Below are positions 1-8,078 of a stretch of DNA of 64,000 nt, piece after piece. The position numbers and the translations under genes are program-made. This stretch comes from Saccharothrix syringae (GTDB lineage: Bacteria; Actinomycetota; Actinomycetes; Mycobacteriales; Pseudonocardiaceae). The DNA lies in assembly GCF_009498035.1 (NCBI RefSeq), contig NZ_CP034550.1:7812001-7876000 (forward strand), read 5' to 3'. Numbering within the stretch: the first letter of the stretch is position 1; the number at the start of each line of letters is the position of its first letter. Under the pieces are notes generated by a model. It saw only the letters and a program-made list of their open reading frames with translations, had not been told where the DNA came from and searched no databases.

Positions 1-1464
1 CGCGCACCTCGGGCAGGCCACGCCGGGGCCGGTCGCTCCCGGGCCGGTCGCCCCGAGACCGGTCGCCCCGAGACCGACCACGTCAGGGCCGATCACCCCG
101 CCCGACCGCGCCGCAGCCGGCCCTGTGACCGACCCTGCGACCGACTCCGACCAGGTGCCGGACAGCGTCGACCCCACGGCGACGGACAGCAGGTCCTCGG
201 TGGCGAGGCCGTCCCTGACCCGGACCACGCCGTCCTCCGGCCCGCCGACCACCTCGACCAGGCGCAGCAGCCGGGCCAGCACCCTGTGGTTGCCCAGCCG
301 GGTCGCCAGCGCGACCGCGCGGCCCCAGGCCGCCTCGGTACCGCCCCGGTCGCCCCGGCCGTGCGCCTCGCCGCCCGCCAGCACCGCCCGGCGCAGCTCG
401 GCCTGCCCGCGGTAGTGCGCGATCCTCGCGTCGGTGCGACTGGAGAGCTCCGGGTCGTCGGTGCGGTGCGCCACCACCGACCGCGCGACGCCCGCCGCGG
501 TGAACCCGGTGGCGCCCGCCGGGCGCACCGCCAGGTCGACGCGCGCGACGCGGACCTCGCCGTCGCGCGGCAGGGCGGCGGGGTCGACCGAGAGCCGCAG
601 GTGGTACTCGCGGCTCTCCGCGCCCCAGGAGCCGGTGGTGAACGCGGTGGTCCGCTCGTCGACGGGCTCGCCGCGCAGGTCGGCCTCGGAGGGGTGGATC
701 TGCCGCAGGAAGTCCAGGCGGCTCGCGGCCGTCGTCCGGACCAGCACGCGCAGCTCCGGCACCAGCTTGCCCATGGCGGCCCGGGTCATGGCGGTGAAGT
801 CCGCGACCAGGTCGGCGGGCGCGCGGACGGCGTCGGCCGTGCCGTGCAGCGCCTCGGCGACGCGCAGCAGCTCGGTGGGCAGCCAGTCCGCGCCGATGCC
901 GCGCGCGTCGCAGGTGAACTCCGGGCCGAACTCCGCCAGCACCGCGTCCAGCTCGGCCGCGGGCCGGCTGTTCCGCCCGTCGGTGAGCAGGATGACGTGC
1001 CGCACCGCGGTGGGGTGGTCGCGCAGCAGCCGCCCCGCCAGGGCCAGCCAGGACCCGATGTCCGTGCCACCCGCGGCGGCCAGGCGGTCCACCGCGTCCG
1101 CCGCGGCCCGCCGGGTGCGCGGGCCGGCCACGGCCAGGCCCCGCTCGGGGAACACCTGGCGGGCCCGCTCCGTCCCCTCGACCACGGCGAACAGCGCGCC
1201 GTCGCGCAACGCGCCGACAGCGGCCTTGGTGGCCCGCCGGGCCGCGCGCATCTTGGTGTCCGGTTTGGACATCGAACCCGAGCAGTCGACCAGGATCACC
1301 TGCGCCACCTCGGGTTCGGCGCCGGGGGCCACCCGACCGCGCGCCGTCACCACGAGCGCGGCGTGCACCTCCCGGTCCGCCGGCGACAGGTACGGGTTCT
1401 GGCTGACCAGCAGGTCGAAGTCGGTCCGGTGCGCCACGCTCTCCACGGTGTCCCTGGTCTCCAC
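1..1464 (-). CDS. von Willebrand factor A domain protein, 3' end outside window
   Basis: The reading frame is open from a GTG at 1464 to the left edge, 488 codons with no stop. A GGAGG-like Shine-Dalgarno sequence lies just upstream, and the start is 21 bases after the kinase stop. The vWA fold is supported by a complete MIDAS: DCSGSMS at residues 60-66, the GGTD threonine, and LLTDGRN. The last visible part holds GATG-type repeats and then CPRC, which looks like the beginning of a C-terminal zinc ribbon cut off by the window edge. vWA domains bind metal and partner proteins, so an adaptor or regulatory role beside the kinase is inferred. The gene is third in a coupled set with the protease and PknG-like kinase. 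The fold is clear; the cellular role is unknown. Confidence 0.85.
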   Translation of the reverse strand, partial: METRDTVESVAHRTDFDLLVSQNPYLSPADREVHAALVVTARGRVAPGAEPEVAQVILVDCSGSMSKPDTKMRAARRATKAAVGALRDGALFAVVEGTERARQVFPERGLAVAGPRTRRAAADAVDRLAAAGGTDIGSWLALAGRLLRDHPTAVRHVILLTDGRNSRPAAELDAVLAEFGPEFTCDARGIGADWLPTELLRVAEALHGTADAVRAPADLVADFTAMTRAAMGKLVPELRVLVRTTAASRLDFLRQIHPSEADLRGEPVDERTTAFTTGSWGAESREYHLRLSVDPAALPRDGEVRVARVDLAVRPAGATGFTAAGVARSVVAHRTDDPELSSRTDARIAHYRGQAELRRAVLAGGEAHGRGDRGGTEAAWGRAVALATRLGNHRVLARLLRLVEVVGGPEDGVVRVRDGLATEDLLSVAVGSTLSGTWSESVAGSVTGPAAARSGGVIGPDVVGLGATGLGATGPGATGPGVACPRCA

Positions 1465-1485
1465 GGTCTCCGGCCTCCGGGGCGG

Positions 1486-3825
1486 TCAGCGGAAGGTGAA
1501 CGGGCGGTGCCGGTTGGCCAGGTCCACCAGGTCGGAGCGCCTGCCCCGGTCGGAGGTCTGCCGCGCGAGCGCGCGGTAGTCGGCCTCCAGCAGCACGCGC
1601 AGGCCGTCCCCCGCCCGGCTCGCCGCGTCGGCGGGCGGCAGCAGGCCGAACCTGGCCTCGTGCACCAGGGTCTCCAGGCGGGTGCGCGACTCCCCGGTCG
1701 GCTCGCCGCCGTCGAGGTGGAGCGAGGTCAGCCGGTCGGCGGCCTCGTCCAGGTCCGCCCCGCTCGGGCGGGCGCCGTCCGGCAGCCTGCCGACGAGCAC
1801 CCGCACCGCGGCGACCCGGGCCGCGTCGTGGTGCCGCGAGACCTCGGGCACCTCATCCAGCAGCGCGACCGCGCCCGCCCGGTCACCCCGCGCCAGGTGC
1901 GCCCGGACCAGCCCGAACACGGCGCTGCCCACCGAGCGGTCCCGCCGCCACACCGCCAGGTGCCAGGGCTCCGCCGCCCCCGGGTCGTCGAGGTGCTCGG
2001 CGCAGCAGGCCAGCGCCAGCTCCGGCGCGATCTCGCCGGGCAGCGCGCCGCGCACGTCCGCGAAGTGCCGCCGCGCGGCCGCGCAGTCCGCCGCGGCGAG
2101 CCGCAGCAGGCCCTCGTGCCACCACAGCCGCCAGTCCGCGGGCCCGGCCAGCCCGCGGGCCCTGGCCAGCCCCGCCGCCGCGGCCGCGGGGTCGCCTGCC
2201 GCCAGCCCGGCGCGGACGCGGGCGAACGCCGCCTCGGCGGTGTCCAGGCCCGCCTCCGCGAGCTGGACGAGCAGCCGCCGCGCGTCCTCGGTGGCCGTGG
2301 CGAGCACGCCGGCGGCCGGGTCGTCGGGGAACGGGCGGGGCGTCGGCAGCCCGGTCGCCACCGCGAGGGGCGTCGGCGTCCCGACGTCGAGCGGCAGTTC
2401 GGCCGGCGGGACGCCCGCGGGCCCGCGGGTCCACCGGGTCAGCGGCGGCACCGCGCCCAGCCCGGCGTCCAGCAGCACGGCGCTGTCCGCGAACACCTCC
2501 GACGGCTCCGGCCGCGGCCGGCCGTCGCGCAGGGACGCGATCTCCCGGCGCACCCCGCGCAGCTGCCGCGCCATGTCCGCGGCCCCGGCGAACCTGCGCT
2601 CGGGGTCGGGGTGCCTGGCCCGCGCGCAGACCAGCTCGAACGACGCGATGCCCACCGCGATCCGCCGCTGCTCGCGCCGGTGCTCCTCGGCGGGCACGTG
2701 CCGACCGGTGTGGTCCGCGGTCGCCCGGTACAGCCGGTGCAGGGTCTCCCCCGCGGTGTGGACGTCGGAGGCCACGGTCAGCCCGCGGGCGGAGATCTCC
2801 GCCACCGACACCTGGTAGCGCCGGGTGATCACCATGGGCCTGGTGGTGTCGCCCGCGGGCCGCGCGCCGCCGAGGTCGATCAGCTTGATCCGGGTGTCGG
2901 GATCGCTGCGGTCGGCCGGCCGGAGCATCACGTTGTCCGGCTTGAGGTCGCAGTACAGCACGTCCCGCTCGTGCAGGTGCGCCAGCGCGGCCAGGACCTG
3001 GAGCCCGCAGGTGATCACGTGCTCGGTCCGCAGCGGTTCGCCGAACCGGCTGCCGCCCTCCCGCGCCTCGGCGGCCACCACGCTGAGCGGCAGGCCCGGC
3101 ACGTACTCCATCACGATGTACTCGCGCACCTCGCCGGTGTGCGCGTCCGGGTGCCGGACGAAGTTGTAGACCCCGACGATGTTCGGGTGGTCCAGCTGGG
3201 TGAGCGCCCACAGCTCGAACGCGGTCAGCGCGGCGTCGGAGGCGTCGATCAGGCCCTTGAGGACGCAGTAGCGGTCGTTGAGCCGGCCGTCCCTGGCCAG
3301 GTAGACCCAGCCCAGGCCGCCGTGCGCGATCGGACCGCACACCCGGTACCGCTGCTCGACCACGTCACCCGGCGCGAGGCTCGGCCGGAAGGAGAACGGC
3401 GTGCCGCAGGACAGGCAGTGGCCGGACTCCTGGGCGGGGAGCCTCGTCCGGTCGGCGCACCGCTCGTTGGCGCACGTCCGCGCGCGGTCCGGCACGCGGG
3501 GGTCGGCGAGCACGAGGCTCTCCGGGTCCGGGAAGTCGAAGTCGGGCAGCGGGAAGGGGTCGTCGCCCGCGCCCCGCCGCCGCGCCGGGCCCGCGGCGGG
3601 TGGTGATGCCGCGGCGGGTGGTGACGCCGCCCCAGGCCGCGCCGAAGAGGACCGCGCCGCTCCCGCCGGTGCCGCACCGGAACCCGCGGGCGCAGCCCCG
3701 GACCGCCCGGCAGACGACGACCCGGCGGGCGACGACCCGGTGGACAGCGGCGGGAGGTCGCAGGTGTCGCAGTACCCGGTCTCGTCGATCGAACCGGCGC
3801 ACCCCGCTCTGGCACACGCGGTCAT
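1486..3825 (-). CDS. PknG-like serine/threonine protein kinase with zinc-binding N terminus and TPR region
   Basis: Protein of 779 residues. It begins with a Cys cluster (C4, C9, C19, C22), then a low-complexity Ala/Ser/Gly stretch, then a second cluster near residues 117-140 (CANERC and HCLSC) resembling the rubredoxin-like module of PknG. The kinase domain follows at about 160-420: Gly-rich loop AHGGLGWVY, lysine in VLKG, catalytic loop YCDLKPDN lacking the HRD arginine as in PknG, and DLG in place of DFG. The rest is alpha-helical with TPR character. In mycobacteria PknG regulates glutamate metabolism and is usually next to glnX/glnH; here it sits between a protease and a vWA gene. The ATG overlaps the upstream stop as ATGA, indicating translational coupling. 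The extra first Cys cluster is a departure from the mycobacterial form. Confidence 0.92.
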   Translation of the reverse strand: MTACARAGCAGSIDETGYCDTCDLPPLSTGSSPAGSSSAGRSGAAPAGSGAAPAGAARSSSARPGAASPPAAASPPAAGPARRRGAGDDPFPLPDFDFPDPESLVLADPRVPDRARTCANERCADRTRLPAQESGHCLSCGTPFSFRPSLAPGDVVEQRYRVCGPIAHGGLGWVYLARDGRLNDRYCVLKGLIDASDAALTAFELWALTQLDHPNIVGVYNFVRHPDAHTGEVREYIVMEYVPGLPLSVVAAEAREGGSRFGEPLRTEHVITCGLQVLAALAHLHERDVLYCDLKPDNVMLRPADRSDPDTRIKLIDLGGARPAGDTTRPMVITRRYQVSVAEISARGLTVASDVHTAGETLHRLYRATADHTGRHVPAEEHRREQRRIAVGIASFELVCARARHPDPERRFAGAADMARQLRGVRREIASLRDGRPRPEPSEVFADSAVLLDAGLGAVPPLTRWTRGPAGVPPAELPLDVGTPTPLAVATGLPTPRPFPDDPAAGVLATATEDARRLLVQLAEAGLDTAEAAFARVRAGLAAGDPAAAAAGLARARGLAGPADWRLWWHEGLLRLAAADCAAARRHFADVRGALPGEIAPELALACCAEHLDDPGAAEPWHLAVWRRDRSVGSAVFGLVRAHLARGDRAGAVALLDEVPEVSRHHDAARVAAVRVLVGRLPDGARPSGADLDEAADRLTSLHLDGGEPTGESRTRLETLVHEARFGLLPPADAASRAGDGLRVLLEADYRALARQTSDRGRRSDLVDLANRHRPFTFR

Positions 3826-5342
3826 CGGTCCTCCTCCCCCTCGCGACCTCGCTCCGCCTCACGCGCCGACCGCACCGCGTCCCGGTACGCGGTGACCGCG
3901 GCGTGCACCGCACGGGGGTCCACGGGATCGGCCCCCAGCGCCGCCACGGCCCGCCGGTACGGCTCGGCGAGCCCCAGGTCCTCCTCCAACCCGGCGTCGT
4001 TGGCCATCGCCCGCGACGCCTCCAGCAACCCGCGGTCGTCCTCCACCGCCCGCTCCCGGCGCGCCCGCCGCTCGGCCCGCTCCACACCGCCCTCGAACTC
4101 GTCCAGCCACCGGGCGGCGAGCACCGGGTCCCGCTCGGCCGCCTGGCGCAGCACCAGGAGCCGCAGTTGCAGGTCCGTGCCGTCGGGCAGCGCGTCGACG
4201 CGCCGGGCGAGCGCCGCCAGCCGCGTCCCGACGACCCCGGCGACCAGCGCGGCGGCCGCGGACGCCCCCGCCGAGCCCTCCCGCCGGAACCCCAGCACGA
4301 TCCGGCCGCCACCGCCGAGGACCACCCGGGTCACGTCGTCCACCAGCGCGACGGGCTCCTCCGCCTCGTCGACGCCGTCCAGCACGACCGTCACGGGCGG
4401 CGCGTCGGCGCGCAGCCGCTCGCTCGGCCGCTCCACCTCCGAGGTGGGCAGCCCCGCGCGGTCCACGATGCGCCGCGCCACCTCCTCCACGCCGCGCCCA
4501 CGCACGTCGAGTGCCAGGTCGACGCCACCCCCGCGGTCGGCCGCCGCCACCGCCTGCCGCACCGCGGCCAGTTCCTCCCCCAGCGCCACCAGCACGGCCG
4601 CGCCGCGACCGCGGTGGCGCAGCCAGTCCAGCACCCACCCCACGTCACCCGCCGGAGCCGCGGCGACGTCGGTGAAGAGGGGGTCGATGCCGGTGTCGCC
4701 GACGACCCGGCCGGCCAGGACCGGCAGGTGCGCGGCGATCGCGTCCACCGGGATCATCCAGGACAGGGCCGCCTCGCCCGCGCCGTACCGGGCGACCACG
4801 AGGCCCAGCACGTCGCCGGTCGCGTCGTCGGTGACGCCCGCCCCGCTGTAGCCCACGCGCACCTGCTGCTCGGTCGCGGAGCGCAGGTTCATCTGCAACC
4901 ACTCGGCCCCGGAGTGCCCGAACAGCGTCAGCCTGGTCCACACGCCGTGGTCCAGCCCCTGCGGGAAGCCCTGCGCGTGCACCGGCCGGTCGCGGGTGAC
5001 CGCCATGCGCCGCAGCACGGCCACGTGCTCCTCGGGCCGCGGCGCGTCCAGCCGGAGCAGCGCGACGTCCCCGGACGGGCCGTCCGCCTCGGGTACGCAC
5101 ATCCCGTCGACCAGCCGGGCCCGGCAGCTCGGCGAGCCGGGGACCTCCACCGCGTCGACGACGGGGTCCTCCACCCCGGCCACCACGTGCGCGCAGGTCA
5201 GCACGTGCTCGGGACCCACCAGGACCCCCGCGCCCAGCACCGGCCCGTCCCACCCCCGCCGGACGCGCACCCGCCACCTCTCGCGCGCCGCGGGGGCGTG
5301 CGGGCCGGCGGGCACCTGCCGCGACCCCGATCCGCTCGTCAC
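3822..5342 (-). CDS. Trypsin-like serine protease fused to a degenerate NTPase-like region
   Basis: Protein of 506 residues from a GTG at 5342, preceded by GGAGGTG. The first 200 residues form a trypsin-like domain with an intact triad: His52 in LTCAHVV, Asp92 in GDVALLRL and Ser166 in VGYSGAG. No signal peptide is visible, so it is probably cytoplasmic. After residue 240 comes VTVVLDGVDEA, which resembles the Walker B of NACHT/STAND ATPases, followed by RIVLGFRRE like a sensor strand. The place expected for Walker A (around AAVLVALGEE) has no GxxGxGK. The C-terminal part is helical and charged. Such proteases are known as constant components of actinobacterial conflict or signalling systems. 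The stop overlaps the kinase start. The family assignment is solid for the protease part and speculative for the rest. Confidence 0.82.
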   Translation of the reverse strand: MTSGSGSRQVPAGPHAPAARERWRVRVRRGWDGPVLGAGVLVGPEHVLTCAHVVAGVEDPVVDAVEVPGSPSCRARLVDGMCVPEADGPSGDVALLRLDAPRPEEHVAVLRRMAVTRDRPVHAQGFPQGLDHGVWTRLTLFGHSGAEWLQMNLRSATEQQVRVGYSGAGVTDDATGDVLGLVVARYGAGEAALSWMIPVDAIAAHLPVLAGRVVGDTGIDPLFTDVAAAPAGDVGWVLDWLRHRGRGAAVLVALGEELAAVRQAVAAADRGGGVDLALDVRGRGVEEVARRIVDRAGLPTSEVERPSERLRADAPPVTVVLDGVDEAEEPVALVDDVTRVVLGGGGRIVLGFRREGSAGASAAAALVAGVVGTRLAALARRVDALPDGTDLQLRLLVLRQAAERDPVLAARWLDEFEGGVERAERRARRERAVEDDRGLLEASRAMANDAGLEEDLGLAEPYRRAVAALGADPVDPRAVHAAVTAYRDAVRSAREAERGREGEEDR

Positions 5343-5632
5343 CCGGGCACCTCCACCCCGCCTCGGCGCACACCCGACGATCGCGATGGAAGTGGAAAAC
5401 GTTGCGCCGTGCCGCAAAAACCCGCGAAGTACAGGCATTCGGACGCACCCGGATTCCGCGCGGGGTGGAAAGCGGCGCCGCCCGACCACGTCCCGCCACA
5501 CCCGCGAGCACGTGCCGCCCCTCACCGCGCCGCCCCACCGGCGCGACCAGGTCTCCCCGCGACCCGAGCCCGCCCCGCAACCAACGGGCGGTGGTCGACG
5601 CCCTCGGGCGCGCGAGCGGAACCGCAACCGTC
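5343..5632. other. Intergenic region upstream of the protease-kinase-vWA set
   Basis: This gap separates the DAHP synthase stop from the protease start; both genes are on the minus strand. It is a little less GC-rich around 5385-5440 and presumably carries the promoter of the three-gene set. I found no repeat, RNA gene or clear operator in it. Confidence 0.5.
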
Positions 5633-6655
5633 CTAAAGGGACGAACGGCGGCGCCGCGCGGCGCGGGCCAGGACCTCCAGCAGCGGCACCGTGCGCTCCC
5701 AGCCCAGGCAGGCGTCGGTGACGCTGAGGTCCGGGCGCGGCGGGCCGGCGCCGAGGTCCTGCCTGCCGTCGGCCAGGTAGGACTCGACCATCACGCCGAC
5801 CAGCCCGCGGTTGCCGTCGGCGACCTGGGCCGCCAGGTCCTCCAGCACGGCCGGCTGCCGGTCGTGGTCCTTGCCGCTGTTGCCGTGCGAGGCGTCGACC
5901 ACCACCCGGGGCGGCAGGCCCGCCGCGGTCAGCGCGGCCAGGGAGGCGGCGACGTCGGCCGCGCCGTGGTTCGGCTTCCGGCCGCCGCGCAGGACCAGGT
6001 GCGCGTCGGGGTTGCCGGTGCTGCGCAACGTGGTCAGCCGCCCGTCCGCGGCGATGCCGGGGAACGCGTGCGGCAGGCCGGCGGCGCGCACCGCGTCGAC
6101 CGCGGTGCCGATGTCGCCGGACACGCAGTTCTTCATCCCGACCGGCATGGGCAGCCAGGACGCCAGGTGGCGGTGCGGCTGGCTGGCGACCGTGCGGGCG
6201 CCCACCGCGCCCCACGACACCACGTCGGCCGCGTAGTGGGCCACCAGCGGGTCGACGAACTCGTAGGCCAGCGGCAGGCCGGTGGCCGCCGCCTCCAGCA
6301 GGAACGACCGGCCCAGCCGCACCCCGGTCGCGACGTCGCCCTTGCCGTCGAGGGTGGGGTCGGGCAGCAGGCCGGTCCAGCCCGAGACCGTGCGCGGCTT
6401 CTCCAGGTAGGCGCGCAGCACCACGACCAGGTCGTCGGCCAGGCGGTCGGCCGCGCCCGCGAGCAGGTGCGCGTAGTCCAGGGCCGCGGCCGGGTCGTGC
6501 ACCGAGCAGGGGCCGACCACCACCAGCAGCCGGGGGTCGCGGCGGGTGAGCACGGCGGTGACCGACTCGCGGTGCCGCGCCACCGCCTCCGCCACGGGCG
6601 CGGGCAGCGGGGGTCCGGCCTCGGCGGGCGTGGGCAGGGTGTCCTGGTCAGGCAT
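5633..6655 (-). CDS. 3-deoxy-7-phosphoheptulonate (DAHP) synthase, class I
   Basis: Protein of 340 residues, the usual size of class I (AroFGH-type) enzymes. It condenses phosphoenolpyruvate with erythrose 4-phosphate, the first step of the shikimate pathway. Diagnostic stretches include VVVGPCSVHD, YLEKPRTVSGW, PDPTLDGKGD, MPVGMKNCVSG, LRGGRKPNH and VDASHGNSGKDH. The start ATG has AAGGA eight bases upstream and lies inside the last codons of the exporter gene (8-base overlap). As the last gene of the siderophore operon it probably provides dedicated chorismate for 2,3-dihydroxybenzoate under iron starvation, separate from the housekeeping enzyme. The C terminus is arginine-rich. No separate regulatory (ACT-like) domain is seen. 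Confidence 0.93.
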   Translation of the reverse strand: MPDQDTLPTPAEAGPPLPAPVAEAVARHRESVTAVLTRRDPRLLVVVGPCSVHDPAAALDYAHLLAGAADRLADDLVVVLRAYLEKPRTVSGWTGLLPDPTLDGKGDVATGVRLGRSFLLEAAATGLPLAYEFVDPLVAHYAADVVSWGAVGARTVASQPHRHLASWLPMPVGMKNCVSGDIGTAVDAVRAAGLPHAFPGIAADGRLTTLRSTGNPDAHLVLRGGRKPNHGAADVAASLAALTAAGLPPRVVVDASHGNSGKDHDRQPAVLEDLAAQVADGNRGLVGVMVESYLADGRQDLGAGPPRPDLSVTDACLGWERTVPLLEVLARAARRRRSSL

Positions 6656-8078
6656 CTGCGGAGTCCTTCTCGTGTGCGGGTCGGGCCACCGGGGGGCGGC
6701 GGGGCAGCCTGGTCGCGCCGGCGGCGGCGACGAGGACCAGGGCGAGCACCCACCAGAAGGTGTCGGCGAACGCGGCGGCGACGTCGGGCCCGCGGACCGC
6801 CGACCGCTGCCGGAGGACCACCGCGAGCACGGCGGTGCCGATGCCGCCGCCGACGGTGTTGAGCAGGTTGAGGGCGCCGGCCGCGCGGGGCAGCCGCGCC
6901 GGGGCGACGGCGCGGTAGACGGTGTTCATCACCGGCGCGCCGATCATCGCCGCGCCGAGGCCGCGCACCAGCAGCGCGACCGCGACCGCGGCGTCCGGCA
7001 GCGCCGGGCCGAGCTGGGTGAGCGGGGCCGTGCCCAGGGCCACCAGGCCGATGCCCGACAGCACCAGCGTGCGCGGGGCGGTGGTGTCGATCAGGCGGTT
7101 GACGAGCACCGAGCCCGCCGCCGCGCCCACGCCCTGCGGCGCGAGCAGCAGCCCCGCCTGCCACGCGGTCAGGCCGCCGCCGGTCTGGAGGTACAGCGGC
7201 AGCAGGAACATCGTGCCGAACACGGACGCGCCCAGCACCACCAGCGCGAGCGCCGCCACCCCGAACGGCGGCCGGGCGAACAGGCGCGGGTCGATCAGCG
7301 GGGTGCGGGAGGTGCGCAGCCCGTGGACCACGAAGCCGACCAGCATGCCCAGGCCCACCAGCACCGCCGCCGCCACCAGCGGCACCGGCCGGGCGTCGCC
7401 GACGCCGGTCAGGCCGAAGACCAGCACGGCCAGGCCGGGCGACAGCAGCAGGGCACCGCGCACGTCGAACGCCACCCGCCCCTCGGCGGGCGGTACGACG
7501 GGCACCCAGCGCCGGGCCAGCACGATCGCGGCCAGGCCGATCGGCACGTTGACGTAGAACAGCCACGGCCAGTCCGCGGCGCTCAGCAGCGCGCCGCCGA
7601 CCGGCGGGCCGAGCACCGGCGAGAGCAGCGGCACCACGCCCACCACGCTGATCAGCCGACCGATCCGCTCCCGGCCGGCGACCCGGGCCAGCAGGGCCTG
7701 CCCGGTCGGCGGGAGCAGGCCGCCCGCCAGGCCCTGGAGCACGCGGAACACCACCAGGCTGGGCAGCGACCAGGCCAGCGCGCACAGCACCGAGGCGAGC
7801 AGGAACCCCGCCACCGCGACCAGCCACGTCCGGCGTCCGCCGAAGCGGTCCGCCAGCCAGCCCGAGGCGGGCACCGCCGCGACCACGGCCAGCAGGTAGG
7901 CGGTGGTGGCCCACTGCACGTCGGTGACCGGCGCGTCGAACCGGTCGGCCAGCGCGTCCACGCCGACCGAGACGATGGTGCCGTCCAGGGTGGCCATGAA
8001 GGTGCCGAGCACGAGCACGAACGCGACCCGCCACAGCGCCGCGTCCACGGGCGGTCGGGTGGCGGGGGCGCGGTTCAC
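6648..8078 (-). CDS. MFS drug/siderophore exporter (DHA2-like)
   Basis: Protein of 476 residues with about 14 hydrophobic segments. The first helix contains [12 protein letters not shown], like the DHA2 motif LDxTIVNVALP, and the loop after it reads [11 protein letters not shown] (MFS motif A). A further signature is [11 protein letters not shown] (motif C region typical of drug:proton antiporters). The GTG start overlaps the NRPS stop as GTGA. Its place between the NRPS and the DAHP synthase in an iron-regulated operon suggests that it exports the finished catecholate siderophore across the cytoplasmic membrane. Related transporters also pump drugs, so the substrate is inferred from context only. 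Confidence 0.88.
   Translation of the reverse strand: MNRAPATRPPVDAALWRVAFVLVLGTFMATLDGTIVSVGVDALADRFDAPVTDVQWATTAYLLAVVAAVPASGWLADRFGGRRTWLVAVAGFLLASVLCALAWSLPSLVVFRVLQGLAGGLLPPTGQALLARVAGRERIGRLISVVGVVPLLSPVLGPPVGGALLSAADWPWLFYVNVPIGLAAIVLARRWVPVVPPAEGRVAFDVRGALLLSPGLAVLVFGLTGVGDARPVPLVAAAVLVGLGMLVGFVVHGLRTSRTPLIDPRLFARPPFGVAALALVVLGASVFGTMFLLPLYLQTGGGLTAWQAGLLLAPQGVGAAAGSVLVNRLIDTTAPRTLVLSGIGLVALGTAPLTQLGPALPDAAVAVALLVRGLGAAMIGAPVMNTVYRAVAPARLPRAAGALNLLNTVGGGIGTAVLAVVLRQRSAVRGPDVAAAFADTFWWVLALVLVAAAGATRLPRRPPVARPAHEKDSADA

Noticed and set aside
286..3606. Very long plus-strand open frame opposite the kinase and vWA genes
   Set aside because: It is a high-GC shadow of genuine minus-strand genes. 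It has arginine/glycine/alanine-rich nonsense composition and no domain.
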